DNA of 64,000 nucleotides from Pascua guehoae (GCA_001600415.1 BCJX01000008.1:681679-745678), one strand, 5' to 3'; counted from the first letter of the stretch, positions 12,601 through 24,956 are shown. Made by a program: numbers and translations. The notes: generated from the letters alone by a model not told the origin.

Positions 12601-13511
12601 CGCATCATCGCTGGGGTACACCACCCGCCGTCACCATCACACACACTGCCCCTGTCCGAGTCCCTAGTCCCCTCCACAGTCGTCACATGCTACCATACGC
12701 ACCGGAGCACATTGGGATGCCTGCACAGGCCGAGCATGCGGGCCTCGCGGGACAGCTGGACGAGGTCGCTGCCTGCGCTGCTGACCTTGATCGCGCACTC
12801 GCGCCACTCGCCTGCCGCCGAGGCTGGGACGTTGAATGCGGCGCCGTAGACTGTCGATGACGCGCCAAAGCCTGCATAGGTCAGTTCCGAGTTTCGGGTA
12901 CAGGGCGGTGGGATTGAGCTAGCTGCTCCGAGGAGAGTGTGCTGGGAAACAAGTGGCCGGGTAGGAGTGCCAATTTGTCGGGTGACCGGAATGCGCAGGG
13001 TTGTGCGCACCGGACGGACCACATGTGCTTGGCATTGTTTGTCGCCCGCGACTGGTTGCGACCCCGCCGCTGATCGGCGGAGGCCGGGTTGCGACTGCTC
13101 CAGGCAGGGCGTATCCGCACACCAGTAGCGGCCATGCGTCGCAGCGGGCGTGTAGACACGGCAACGAACTGGAGGCTGCGCTCGCTGCGCAGCGCTCGTT
13201 GAAGCAGGCACGATTTGTGGAGACGGCATTGGAGATGAGGACCGACGCAGTGACAGCGATAGGGAACGTAGAGTAACAACACTAAGGCGACTCTGCCCCT
13301 CGTCACCGCCGACCAAGCCTCACCACCACGCCTGCACCGCCCATCGCCACCGCCACCCGCACCCCGCACCCCGGCTCCTGGCTTTCCGGCTCCCTGGCGC
13401 CCGCAGCCACGCACCAATATGTCCGCCGAGCTCGTAGTCGTTGGCATCGCACGTAAAGGTGAGCCACCACGCGTCGTCGAGCATGCCATGGCCAGAGTCG
13501 CCAGGGGGCAT
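9687..13511 (-). CDS. STE20/GCK-family protein kinase, FRAY (OSR1/SPAK)-like
   Basis: Six exons (13511..13415, 12871..12703, 12427..12208, 11798..11565, 11343..11108, 11070..9687) join to 779 residues. The kinase domain spans about 24-335: glycine loop GGHIGFGASSTVYGA, ATP-anchoring Lys61 in CAIKV, HRDLKAGN at 162-169 (split exactly across an intron), DFG at 182-184, activation-loop end FVGTPNWMAPE at 237-247, and DIWSLGITLIELATG. HRDLKAGN, FVGTP and the ELATG segment match the OSR1/SPAK/Fray branch. The activation segment has an insertion of about 30 residues before the FVGT. The 445-residue tail is Ser/Pro/Gly-rich, ends RRGSKKRP and has phosphorylation-prone RSVS/RSVT motifs. Expected role: Ser/Thr phosphorylation in stress, ion or morphology signalling (inference). 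Introns 1 (543 nt) and 3 (409 nt) are long for this genome. Confidence 0.9.
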
Positions 13512-14654
13512 GATGCCGGTGGTTGGTAGTGAGGTGGATAGTTTGGGTGTGGGTGGGAGGTGGTGTGATGTTGGGAGTGTCAGATGTTCAATGAGTTGAG
13601 ATACATGGAGGGACACGTCGGTTGTTGATACCTGGGTGGGAGGGGTGCACTGCACAGGATGGTGAAACGACCCGAATGTCGGCTCAGGACCAGGGGGTGG
13701 GGTGAGGGGTGGGTGTAGAGGGTGTTGGGTGGGGCACGTTGGATGCACGTTGGAAACGCTTGGCATCTGCAACCTTGGACTGTGTGACTGACGAATCGCT
13801 CGCCAGCTGCGGCGCAGAGCCATTTGCCCTTTGGGTGGGTGGGGTAAAATACAAATAATCGACAAAAGAGACATTCAGGAACAAGGCGTCTTGGCCGGCG
13901 GCATGTGTAGACTGCAGTGCTGGCACCCCCACGGCCCCCTGGGGCAGTTGCTCGGGAGGCGCGGGGAGAGCATGCATGCATGCGCGTATGTACAAGGTGA
14001 TTCTTTCCACAGCCACTGACGCAACAACGAAACAAGTACCAACCATTGCAGTGCTCTACTGTGGACGGGCACCTAGCTCGCTCACTGCATTGCAGAGTGG
14101 TGCAAATGCCAAGGCTGTGTCGATCCATGATATCATGGTCTGCGATCATAGTCTTTCTTAGTGCGCAGTAACACTCTTTGCCATGTTGAGTGTGCACGCA
14201 CGCGCTCAACACTGGTCTAGTGGGATGCCAACTGGCCAATTGCAACTGATCAGCAGAGGACAAGTGTGCATCTGCCAGCTACCATCATCTCGGCGCACGT
14301 CATGCCCCCGCCGATCCTTGTCAACTGATCGTCGTCCAATGTCAAGTGATCGTCCCCAACCCCGACAAGACCTGACAATACACGAGAATACGAGATGACC
14401 AAGAGCACATGCTCCCATATTCGTCTTTCCGTCCCGCCAGCGCAGTCAGCAGCTCTAAATGTAGACCACGGAACGCGCGATGCAAATCCCGAAACGGACT
14501 GTTGATAATGTAATGACCATTTAGCCATTCCTGAAATCGAGATGGCGTCAAGTGACATTGTTAATGACCGGAATGCGTGTTGGGGCATGTCCTTGGCCAT
14601 TCCTTGGCTCATTCCGACGCCTCAATTGAGATTGATTATCCACCCACACCTATA

Positions 14655-14791
14655 GAGGCTGCCAAAAGGAACGAGTAATGGCGCGCAGGGTGAGACTGGC
14701 CGACTCTTGCAAGGTCTGCACGTCTGCAGCAGCAGAACATCTGCATGCCTCGGCATCCCTGCGCCTTTTCTCGTTCCTTTTTCACACCCTC
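14655..14791 (+). repeat. Diverged direct repeat, left copy
   Basis: This copy aligns with 15790..15917 in the same orientation. Shared blocks, in order, are CAAA-gGAACGA, CAGGG-GAGACTG, AACATCT and then ccctgcgcctt-tctcgttcc followed by ACACCCTCT. Similarity fades outside the blocks. The pair brackets about 1 kb, like the ends of a decayed element or an old segmental duplication. Confidence 0.6.
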
Positions 14792-14996
14792 TGTAGTACG
14801 GCTGCGGGCATCAGGGATTCGTTCGTGGACATCACGCCCAGAAACTCACTCGGCTGACACGTCCAAGGTTGAGGGGGACGACGTCAAGCTCACTTTTTTC
14901 CGATTCATGAGTTCTGCAGCTTGTCAACTCGGCTCACCGACAGCTAACAGTGCGAGAGGGCCCAGACGAACATTTTGTACGAGAAGACATACCGCG

Positions 14997-15031
14997 CGTT
15001 CGGAAGCCGAGACTGCCACAGTCAGGCTCGA
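14997..15031 (+). repeat. Dispersed motif, copy A
   Basis: It shares the core ttcGGAA..GAGACTGCCAC with the other copies and lies inside the direct-repeat-bounded segment. It is more diverged at its 3' half (gtcaggctcg). Confidence 0.45.
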
Positions 15032-15589
15032 GCGCGTACCAGTCTCACGCCTTTCCAGACACCTGTAACTGTGGACGGAGGTGACAACCCTCATACTTCT
15101 GTGAAACGCCAGGTCGGACCTGGGGTGCTCGCATTCCGCGGCGCGTATGAATCACGACATGACATCCCGCCCGAGGAACGTGCAGGCACCTGGCTTTTCG
15201 AGGTCCTAGGTGGGACATGTTCGATAGCCAGAATCTGGCAACAAGGTTGGTGATGGGCGCAGGGGATGCTGAGAGCGTGCACCTCTGCTGGGGTTGGGCT
15301 CCCAGAGCGCGACAGTGTCACCCTGCGCCCCTCACGAGCGTTTGCCGGATTCTGTATTGGAGGAACGTTTTACTACCCCAGTTTCTGCCTCGACATCATG
15401 AATTCGGGGGTTGGGCAGCCTTGCGTCCTCAAAACGAGGCTGTGCTGCTTGTCTCAGCTGCGCGAAGTTTTTGCACAGAGGAACACATCGCCAACCCCAT
15501 TCCGCGACCGACTTTGCACCGGAGCTACGCGGTCGCCAAGCCGAGCAGTCATAGCCGACTTGACCTGCGGTACAAGATGTACAGGGCTG

Positions 15590-15624
15590 CAGCATCTTGA
15601 GCCTGCCATATTGAGCTTTGTCGC
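15590..15624 (+). repeat. Dispersed motif, copy B
   Basis: Core cttgagcctgccatattgag, then ctttgtcgcg, matches copy E (TGAGACTGCCACATTGAGCT, then CTGTCGC) at most positions. It lacks the CCGGAA part. Confidence 0.5.
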
Positions 15625-15789
15625 GTACAGGTACATGGCACAGGCAGACATCCACAATTGGGGATTGCTCAACCAGCGCCATCCACAATTGGGTTACTCG
15701 TTGTTTGAACGTCAAAGTGGTGGCCCAAGTCACTGTGCTGGTCTCAAGATCCCACCCGTATCTGTCTCCGCATCTGCATCTCGTCTCTT

Positions 15790-15917
15790 GCATACAGAGA
15801 GTGTCAAAGAACGAAAAGTAGCACAGGGAGACTGCCCGGCTCAAGCTCTCCACGACAGCAGCTCAACATCTTAATGCCAGCACCCCTGCGCCTTTCTCGT
15901 TCCTTTGACACCCTCTC
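15790..15917 (+). repeat. Diverged direct repeat, right copy
   Basis: This is the partner of 14655..14791, with the same block order and several small indels. The best-conserved block, about 35 bp ending in ACACCCTCT, lies at about 15883..15916. Confidence 0.6.
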
Positions 15918-16314
15918 ATGTCCACCCCAGCTGGCCAAGGCACGACTGTTATCCACTGACCCGTTGGCCTAGCACACACAGCACCCTTGATCCTGCGCTC
16001 AGACCGGTCTGGGGAGGGACGTGTGCGCGCCGAGTAACACCAATGATGCAAACTGTGAATTATGCAGAGTCGGCGCAGCAGCGTCCACCTCGCGGCCTCG
16101 TCCAGTACGTTGTACCCCTCGAGGTGCTGCTCGACCACACCGGCGTCTCGGACATATCGGGCTGTTGGCAGCGCCCATGCAGGCTGAGCGACACGCGCGC
16201 TACCCATGCTAGCTGAGGCTGCAGCTGAGTTGGCCATGCGTGACCCATAGCTTGCGGGTCATTGGGGAGTAGTGTCTCCTACCTGCCTCATCATCCCTGG
16301 TCTCTGGCGTTGTC

Positions 16315-16383
16315 GATGGCCATCGGCTGGACTTGCCTCAGGTTTTGTGGTTGACGGCCATCGGCTAGACTTGCCTCGGGTTA
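16315..16383 (+). repeat. Two-copy direct repeat, 38-bp spacing
   Basis: Two copies of a roughly 29-bp sequence beginning near ggccatcggctggacttgcc lie at 16316 and 16354 with few differences. A shorter third piece (atgcccatcg) follows at about 16391. Confidence 0.7.
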
Positions 16384-18235
16384 TCCCTCGATGCCCATCG
16401 ATTACTAGTGTGTGCGTTTCAGTCCTTTATCGGCCCACTTCGACTTTGGTACTTTGGACCTTTGGACCTTTGGTACTTTGGTACTAACCTCGACGCGCTC
16501 GGCCCACACCATCACCCACGCACGCCGGAACACGATACCGTACTTTGCCCGCCTAGCCCCCTGATCCGAAACCACTCGACGATGGACGCGAGTGACTAGT
16601 GACGTGTGTGCTATCTGGCTGGTGGGCAATCTCGATCTCACCAGCGCCACAGAAGACGCCCCCCAGAAGACGCCCCCGCAACCTCCAAGCCACACCCACC
16701 TTGCGCAGATCTCATATGTCCCGGGGCGTGCGCTGTCTCGCCGGGGTGGACGGCGGAACATGCCTTTTGTGCGCACCATGCTTCGAAATAGAAATACAAA
16801 TCAGTGTGGTGTGGTGGGTGACTGGGTGAGAGGGCCGAATTTGCGGGGCAAACAAGTGTCTGGGACTGCGAGTCTCGACCCAGTAGTCCCTGTGCAAACT
16901 TGGCACCCCAGTGAATATTTGGGTGACTGGCAATTTTTCCGTGTCGTGGCCAACCACGCAGAAGACGAGTCTGACATCGGTCGTCTATCGGCGTGCCAGG
17001 TGCAGTATCGTAGACGAGCATGGGCGAGTTTGACGAGGTACATGCGCGGTGATAGACGGTGTGGTGCAAGGAGCCTGGCGTGCGAGCGAGCTAGAGTGGG
17101 CCATGGGCGCGAGACAGGCAACATTCTGTGCTTGCCCATGTGGAGGCCCTTCGAGTTTGACATGCAGGCCAGGGGGGCAGAGGCCGAGGGGGAGGGGCAG
17201 GGTGGTGATGCATGTGTGGAACGTGAGATGGACGGGGAGGTTCGAGGGGCTCGGTGACCAACCTGTGCTAGTGTGTTCCTGTTCCTCGGGTTTCTTCTCC
17301 TAGAGTGTCAGGCGCAATAGATGGCGTTGAATGGCTCGATCAGGAGCACAGGTACGCACCTACAGGACCCACCTGCACCAGATGCACCTGCACCAGATGC
17401 ACCTTGCAGAGACCCGCACTAACACCCGGCCCGGGCGGCCGGGCTCCAACGCTCTGGCTCCAGCTCTGGCTCCGCACGCACCGGCGACGTGGCTGATTAC
17501 GGGAAATCGCAGTGCCGGATTGATTGATACCCACAAGTCAAGTCGCCGGTGGTCAAGTCGCCGGCGTCCTGCCGTGTCGATCCGTAGGAACAAGAGGCGC
17601 GGGGCAAGGCGTCGGCTGGACCCCGACACGATCCATGTGAATCCACTGCCCAGCTCGCAGCCCATTCGCCGCGCGTCACGGTGGAATTTGCGGCGGCGGT
17701 GGAAGGAAAAAATGCACGCAGCAGGGCAGCCCCACATGCCTCGGGATCTCGGGACACATGTCACCCATTCCCAATCCATGTCCTGCATGACGCGGGTGCG
17801 GCACGCGCAGCATCGAGAGGCGTCGAGACTCTTTCGATCACGGCCACTGACCGACGGCCAGGGTGCGTCAACAATGCGAGCGCTTGTCCTGGTTAAGGAT
17901 AGGCAGACTAATGCATGATGCATCTACGTTTTGATGTCATACGAGGGTTGCATTCGTGGCAATTTTTTGTATTATTACGAGGCGCAGGGGCCTGTGGCAC
18001 AGGGGCTTCTACCACTTTTGCATGACAACATTGAAATGGCGGGTTATCCAGATATAGATGGGGTTGGGATAGTGCTACAAGGTGGTGTGGTGTCGAGTAC
18101 TGGGCTTTGTGCTACTGTAGGAAGAAGAAAAAACCTGCCCCCTCAGCCAAAGTGCAACCAGGCCGAGGGGCGGCGGTCAGGGTTGTTTGGGTTGCGGTAT
18201 GTGGATCGGTCGCATTACCAGTGATCCAGGAATTG

Positions 18236-18321
18236 GTGCGTGCGCTGCGTACGCGCGTGCGCACTTGCGCGCGTGCGTGTGTGTGCATGCGTGCGTGCGT
18301 GTGTGTGCATGCGTGCGTGCG
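18236..18321. repeat. Alternating purine-pyrimidine (GTGC/GCGC) tract
   Basis: Some 85 bp are almost perfectly alternating purine and pyrimidine, made of gtgc, gcgc, gtgt and gcat steps, with a shorter continuation near 18338-18372. Such sequence can adopt Z-DNA under supercoiling. It lies just beyond the 3' end of the leftward Ser/Arg-rich gene. Confidence 0.8.
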
Positions 18322-18513
18322 ATTGATTGGGGTTGTCGTAGCGTGCGTGCCGTGCATGCCTGGGTGCGTGCGTAGGTTGCGCAGCCGTCCGAGTGGGTGG
18401 ACGAGTAGAGGGTCAAGACTCATTAAAAAAAAAGCAAAAGAGCTGTGCCCGGACTGCAAGGTCCGCTGCTACGGGGCGATGCGGGAGGGCAGGGGGAGTC
18501 TCGAATGGCAGAT

Positions 18514-19542
18514 CTATCGCAGACCCTGGACGCCGCCGTCGTTTCGCTCCTCGGAGTGGAGGAGGTTTGACAACCGTGGACGCGACGGGGCGAAATCGGC
18601 ATAGCTCGTGTGGTCGTCGGACGTTTTGCGGACGAGGAGGTGCCGCGGACTGCCGAGATGGGCGGCGGCCGTGCGTTTGGGCGAAGGCGACAGCGAGTGT
18701 GATGTGAGCTGTGGCGGTGGCGTGCGCGGGGTGACGGCGCGCTCGACGGGGGCCGACATGGTCGAGCCCGCGGGCGAGTGGGCCTGGGCACTGGCAAAGC
18801 GGGGGATCAGTGGCGCCGTCGCCGCGACGTGGCCGGCCTGGTCGAGCATGGCAAAGTAGGACACGAGCGCGTCAATGTTGATGCTGTACCCGGACCCGCG
18901 CTGTGTGGCGACATAGTGTGCGGCGGCCTCGGCGTAGAATGGCGGGAGACCATGGACGAAACGTGCAAGGGCGCGGGCAAGGTCTTCCTGCGACGCGACG
19001 GTGCGGAGCGCCACGGCGAGCTTTGCAAAGTGGGCTCGGAGGCTGGGGTTCTTGAGGCGAATCGCAGCCGAGGCAGCAGCGTCGGCGCCACCGCGGTCTG
19101 GCGAGCGGCTCCACGACCGGCCACCCCCGTTGGCGACATGGTGCGAGGAGCGCGACGACGTGGTGGCCTCGTCGTGTCGAGACCGCGAACGCGACGGGGA
19201 ACGCGAACGCGAGCGCAGGTTGGAAGACCGCGTAGAGTATGGGTGTTCGTCATCGACACCGTCGAGCTCCATCGAGTTGGAGTAGGGTCGTGGTGGCGAC
19301 CTTGATCGGGGCCTGGGTGGTGGTGGCGCGCCGCCGCCGGCCGACGAGCTTGACCCAGGGCGCGAATCAGATGGATTGCTGTATCCATCCGAGGCGCCCA
19401 TGTGATCGCCACATTGTGCGTCGACATCTCCATTGGTCATCCGATAGTGGTCGACGGGGTGGTCGTGGGTATGATAGCCATTGGCGATGGGACTCGTTGG
19501 GTCCCGATCGCTCCTCATGTTGCGTCGCGGCATAACCACCAT
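18514..19542 (-). CDS. Hypothetical Ser/Arg-rich protein with helical central domain
   Basis: A single exon of 342 residues is read from MVVMPRRNM. An in-frame upstream ATG at 19776 would add a Pro/His-rich leader that looks like 5' UTR, so the internal start is preferred. The N-terminal half is low complexity with RS/SR dipeptides (SRSRSPSRSRSR) and a proline run. Residues about 150-225 look like a folded alpha-helical unit (RLKNPSLRAHFAKLAVALRT, DLARALARFVHGLPPFYAEA, SINIDALVSYFAML). The C-terminal part is Ser/Pro-rich with TPRTPPPQ and SLSPSP phosphosite-like motifs. RS repeats suggest a nuclear RNA-processing or regulatory protein (inference). I do not recognise the family. Confidence 0.6.
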   Translation of the reverse strand: MVVMPRRNMRSDRDPTSPIANGYHTHDHPVDHYRMTNGDVDAQCGDHMGASDGYSNPSDSRPGSSSSAGGGAPPPPRPRSRSPPRPYSNSMELDGVDDEHPYSTRSSNLRSRSRSPSRSRSRHDEATTSSRSSHHVANGGGRSWSRSPDRGGADAAASAAIRLKNPSLRAHFAKLAVALRTVASQEDLARALARFVHGLPPFYAEAAAHYVATQRGSGYSINIDALVSYFAMLDQAGHVAATAPLIPRFASAQAHSPAGSTMSAPVERAVTPRTPPPQLTSHSLSPSPKRTAAAHLGSPRHLLVRKTSDDHTSYADFAPSRPRLSNLLHSEERNDGGVQGLR

Positions 19543-21273
19543 AGGGCGGTTGCGGATAATGCTGCGCGAGCGCGTGCCAAGGGGCGACGTCTTGCAGCGC
19601 TCGTGCAAGAGGGTGATGCAAATAGTGTCGGGCACGGTGGCGGTGTGTCTGGCGGGGATAGCTGGGCGGGCTAGTGGTGCAGCACTATGGGTTGGGTGCG
19701 GGGCGGGTGGTATGTGATGGCGAGCTGCGATGGGGGGGGAGATGAATGGTGGGGGGCGGATGAGGGAGAAAAACAAAAGTCAAACTCCGTCTCAGTCTCG
19801 AGCTTATGTAGTGCAAAGCAGGTGGTGGTAATGTGGCGTCGAGGTACGTGGGCCAAACAGAATGGAGATGACAGTGACGGAGAGCGAGAGAGAGAGAGAG
19901 AGTAACAAAGAAGAAGAAAAAAAAAACCCCAGTGATGTGACGCGGTATGTGGATTTGTTGATGGTGTGGTATGAATCGACGTTTATGAATGCGTGTGGAG
20001 CCAGAGTGTGCCAAAACCGAAAGACCCCGAGCGGAGTACCGGCGACCTTTGAGTGTGCGATATGGATCGAGGAAAAACAGCCGCAGAACAAGAGCAGGGT
20101 CGCGCGGGGGTGGGGGGTTCGGTGACTATGGCGCCGGTGATGCGGTGCGGTATGTGTTAAAGTGTGGGTGGCAAGCCGTTCGGCCGTTTGGATGCCGCGC
20201 AAGCAAGGGTGCGCGCGGGGTGTAAGCGGCGCTGCGGTCGATGCGTGCACACGCGGCGCGCGGACGTAAGGCCTGGAGTAACTCTGGTGGGTGTGTCTGA
20301 CGATTGCCGACGGGTCACCGGTATTTTTCCGTAACACTTGTGGAGCAGGGTTTTTCTCTTTGCTCTAGGGCCCGGATATAGGCACGACGTTGGCGTCGGT
20401 CGGTCGGTGTGCCTTGGCGGGGCGGTGAGGACGGGCGGAGGTAGAGTCGGTGGCACGCAGGGGTGGGGGTTGGTTCTTGTGTTGGCGTTTGTCGCCCTCG
20501 CCTCGAAATCAGCCAATGTGGCTGGCCAGGCTGTGGGATGGGGATGAAAATAATGTGGCGGCGTGGTTCGAGTTGGGTGGGTTTCCTCCCTTCTCCTGTT
20601 GATTGAAAGTGGGTGAGACAGAGATTGGATGCGAGAGAGACAGATGAAAAAAACGGGTCGGCAAACTGTGGGGCCCGTGCTTGGACAGATGTGGGGGAGA
20701 TAGATATATCTCTTTCACGGCAAATAAAGGAACACCTTTGTGCATGGCAATGGTCTAGCTGACAACGGGGCTTGCCAAGAACACAAAGGCCTAGGCGCGG
20801 ATGCGGATGTACGGGTACGCGGTAGAAGACGGTTGGAAAGGAGAGAAAAAATCTGGGGTTGGAATGAGCAAGTCTTGTTGCTGTCGTTTGACACAAAAGA
20901 ACAAGCGAGCACGAGGTACGCTGCCTTTGGGTTGTGGGATGCCGATCCTCTGGGTCCGTGCCTTGGGCTGGCGGCTGGCTTGTGCCCGAGTAATGATGCG
21001 CTCGTTGTGTGGGTAGGTTTGTGCATCAACCCAGGTGGCCCAGGTGGTGGCCCAGGTGGTCTCAGAGGTGCGTACCAGCGATCACCCGTCGGGTATGCAT
21101 CGGGGCTGCGTGTGCTCTGTGAGCGCTGTGTGCGCGGTGGCTGTTCTGGCTGGCCGCAGGCATGCAGCAATCTCATTCGGCACACCGAGGCTCTGCACGG
21201 TCTACCGCGGGAGCGGAGGCATGCCAAGCGGGCTTGAAGCAGTGGCGTTGACGCCCACATTCCAGCAATGCCA

Positions 21274-21275
<2 letters not shown>

Positions 21276-21307
<32 letters not shown>
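21276..21307 (+). repeat. Poly-T tract, 32 nt
   Basis: This is an uninterrupted T run followed by a second T-rich piece (TTTTTTTTC). It could be the tail relic of a reverse-strand retroposed transcript or simple slippage. No target-site duplication was resolved. Confidence 0.85.
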
Positions 21308-22048
21308 CACCTTTTTTTTCTTCTCCACTCTGGCCCCTGCCTGCCTGACATTGTCGCTTGCTCGTTTCGTCGTATTTGTATGAGCATTGAGGTGTGTGTA
21401 TTTGGGTATTGTTGTTCCTTTTTGCCCCTCTTGTGCACTGGCCTAATGGTGATCAGACGCACGCTCCCCTTTCATTAAACGACAAGCGTCGTGCCTCGTC
21501 TTCCCTTTGTACCCTTCTTTACCCCCTCTCTCGCCCCGTGTGCACTTTTTGGGAACAAGGAGCGATCACAGTGCGTAAACATACCGCAATCATCAGGCAC
21601 ACGCAGATCACTGGCACACAAGACACCGCACAGATATGCCGAAGCTTCCCCGGCGGGCGCGTCTGTTTACCACACTATACTTCCGTCTTCCGTCTTAGAC
21701 GCGACGACAACTTGGGCCCCCAACCAAAGTCGTGTCGCAATACCACCAATTGATGCAGTGCGCCACCTGATCGCTTGCCACAGAACTAGAACTCTGCGAG
21801 TACGACCGCGGCTTTGAGGATTTGTGCGTCACCCGGGCGTGTATCCATCCGATAGCCCCGGGGTGCAGCAAGATGTGCATGACGTGGGGGGCGCAGCGCC
21901 TCAGGTACATTGGCGTTTCTGGTTTGTTGGTTGGCAGGCCCCAAACGCTTGCGGTGAATAAACCCCAACCCAAGCGAAGGCAAACGGCAGTGTGCAAGGC
22001 CAGTTTCAGGGGCCCAAGGCTGATTTGGACTGTCTGGGTAGGATCTAG

Positions 22049-22062
22049 CCCCCCCCCCCCCC
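22049..22062 (+). repeat. Poly-C tract, 14 nt
   Basis: A C run in non-coding sequence, one of several in this block. A related G run of 11 nt lies at 22969..22979. Confidence 0.8.
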
Positions 22063-24810
22063 GATTACGTGCCGATCTGCCGAGGAATTTATCGAGGAAT
22101 CAGGTCGTACGCCCCCTTCGTCACTCGGTCCCAGTGTCCAATCCAAACTTGCCGCAACCGTAACACCTAAACTCCGGCACGTGCGCCACCAGCCGCGGGC
22201 CTCTAGCCGCTCGCCCCCCCGCAGTGACGGACCGACCCAGCTCCACTCGTCAGTGGCATGCAGAAAGCCCGACCCGTATCGCAGAGGGTTCGTTTCCATC
22301 GTCAGGGAAACGCCGTCGTCCAGGGGTTTGGGCGATTCCTGGGGCGAGAGGGGGCGAGCCTAGCCCCCAAGTCTTTTGTGGTAGGTGGCCCCGTCGGTCG
22401 ACCAAACCCAGTCTGGTGACAAGCCTAAAACAAACGCCTGTTTGGATCCCCCGGTCCTAGTGCGCATATACTCATCCAAGTGGCACTGTCGTACCTAGTT
22501 TGGATGCGACGACGAGAACTCTGGACCTTTGGTGCATCGTACCTCGCGACCAGGAAACAAGCCGGTACTAGCACAAACTTTGTGACCTGCATGACCTTGT
22601 GCGCTGGCTGACATTTTAGCCGTGCCTAACGGCCCGTCTTCTTTTGCCTGTGCACTCTCTGTGTACCCGCAAAGATCATGCAGATTGTTGGAATTCTGGA
22701 ACCAACGACGATCTCGCACCCGTGCCCATGCCTCGCCAACCTCGCTGCCAAGCCTTGCTGGCACAATGTGCCGCCATACCACACTCTCGGCATCTTGTTC
22801 GGTGGAGCGAGGACCCAGACTCTTTGCGGGATGGGGGTTAGTACCGAGCAGACGTGGCGGGGAGACGACGAGATGAGCAGCGGTACGCGGGATGCGTGCG
22901 TGACAGTCGTGTGCACGCACATTGCAAAGTAATGGGCCGGGGACTCTTGTTCGCCTCGGTGCCTCAGTGGGGGGGGGGGCAATCCTCCGTGTCGGACACG
23001 ACCAACACCGTCACGTGCGCAGCATTTTCCGCTCAGTGTTAGTGACAAGTGATGCTTTTATGGCGTCGACGCATCTTCTTGTGACTAGAGCATATCACAT
23101 AGTGGTGACGCCGAGTGGGCTAGGGAAAATGCTCACAGACTTGAACCGACTACACAAACAAGCACAAGCTTCGTCGGCGCCGCTCCGCAATCGAGCACGT
23201 CTCCACAGGAGCCCAGACGACGGGGATGCGGCCCGCCACACGCATGACTCACTGCTCCATGCTGTGGGCATGCCCAGTGACCAACAAAAAAATAAAATCT
23301 CTAAGCATCGCCTTGGCGTCGACCTCGTGCATGTACCAATGGGATGCACTGCGAAATCCGACCGGCTCTCGATCGACTGGCTGGGCCCAGGGCTCGCTGC
23401 CCTTTTGGTAACTGTCGTCTCTGACTAACACTTGCCGATTATCTCCGGAGTTACTCCTTTCTCCAAAATCAACTAGACTCATGTTACACTTATCAGGCTC
23501 ACGAGCGGGCCGTTCGTGCGGAGCGGCCTCTTTGGTGGGCTTGGCCACGCATGGCATCGTCTCGGCGCCAACAAGCAGGACGTGTACGTGACGATTGTCG
23601 GCTTGGCCCATCGAGTACATTATTTCACCGACCTACTATTACAAATTTTGGCGGGAAACAAGTTCAACTGTTCTAACTTGAGCCCATTTTACTCCCTCGC
23701 CAAGATTTTGCGGTGCTGGTGTGTGGAGCCCGAATAGTGCCTATTTTGTCACTGATTGGAGCCACGTTGTCGCCGGGAGACGTGGCGCCAAGGTGGTCCA
23801 GAATGTAGGTCCAGAATTGTAAACAGCAAAGCAGAAATCTTGGCAGTGGAGAGGTGGTGGAGAGGGGGTCAAGAGGGCGCGGAGAGGGGTGATGCGGTGG
23901 TGTAGAGGTGGGGACGACCAAGCTTCTTGGCTTGTGAAATGCCAAGATGAATTGTGCGCAGTGACAGTGTAGGGACTCGGACTGACTGCCCGGTCCCCCG
24001 CAGTCGGTGTCGTGGGGTGAATAGCAAAGGACACGAGTGCATCTTCTTCCCTCCATTGGTGCGCACCGCAACCATAGAGGGGCTGTGACCTCCTTCCCGT
24101 TGCCCGTGTGTTCGTCGCTCATCGCTCGGTGTTCACTCTCCGCACATGCACACAAACGCATTTTCTTCGCAACCATACACCTCCTGCAGCCTGGCTACTC
24201 CTCACTGCCCATGCTTTACAACAATAAAAAATTGCAGGTCGCAAAGCAAGCGCCACCAGGGCGTCTCTTACGCGCAAAGATAACCCCTCGTCAGTCCCCT
24301 GCCGCCCACGCCCACCCGCTGGCCGGGCACGCAATACTCGCCAAGGCAAGTGGCTGGCCGGAAATGTGGTGGGGCATTCAGTCTACCCTTGCTTGGGTTT
24401 CTGACGACTTGGCGACCCCGATTGGTAGAACTGCACCCCCGCCCCAATGGGCTCGTCAGACCCATAAGTCCGTGGTCACCGTCGCGGCAAGACGACCTTT
24501 GCTCACCATCATGGAAAACTTTGCACGAGCGATTGACAAGACACGCAGGATGATTCTGGACTGGCAATGCGACACCGGTACTCGTGCGACCACGTTTGAC
24601 TCGTGCCCGTTGTCCCCTGGCAGGTGTTTGCAACTACCTAGTTTCTTGAATGGGTCCCTGTCGACGACATGAGAATGATGGTCGAAAATGTGCGCGCCCT
24701 CGAGTGGTGAGTTTGGGTCTGACCTTGTTCTTCTCCTGTCTGTTCAAGTCTCATCTCCGTCTCGACACTGGCAAGGTGTCCACGCACATTCTGCTCCGCG
24801 GCAGACGTGA

Positions 24811-24825
24811 CCCCCCCCCCCCCCC
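24811..24825 (+). repeat. Poly-C tract, 15 nt
   Basis: C run about 115 bp before a second C run of 17 nt. Confidence 0.8.
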
Positions 24826-24939
24826 TGCGTTCGTGCACTCCCTCAAACCCCATACTGTACCCACAAGCTTTGCCCCATGACTGTACTGTACCCAAAAGCA
24901 TAACATCACCATATCCCCCCCTCTCGGTACCATCCAGAA

Positions 24940-24956
24940 CCCCCCCCCCCCCCCCC
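24940..24956 (+). repeat. Poly-C tract, 17 nt
   Basis: C run just upstream of the 12-bp tandem array at 25062. Confidence 0.8.

Larger units (their letters stand above)
13512..18513. other. Five-kilobase gene-poor region
   Basis: No recognisable gene was found between the kinase start and the 3' end of the Ser/Arg-rich gene. The proximal part is the kinase promoter. The rest holds scattered open frames up to about 200 codons (e.g. + 15266..15874) without motifs or consistent splice extension. It also contains a diverged direct-repeat pair, two copies of a dispersed motif, a 38-bp-spaced repeat at 16315..16383, a run of tggtacttt/tggaccttt repeats near 16445-16486 and an alternating purine-pyrimidine tract at 18236..18321. 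Confidence 0.45.

Noticed and set aside
13580..14263. 227-codon minus-strand frame upstream of the kinase
   Set aside because: Cys/His/Pro-rich random-looking composition, overlaps the kinase promoter, no recognisable motif.
15266..15874. 202-codon + frame in the direct-repeat-bounded segment
   Set aside because: Considered as a relic transposon protein, but it shows no catalytic motif and a frame of similar size opposes it.
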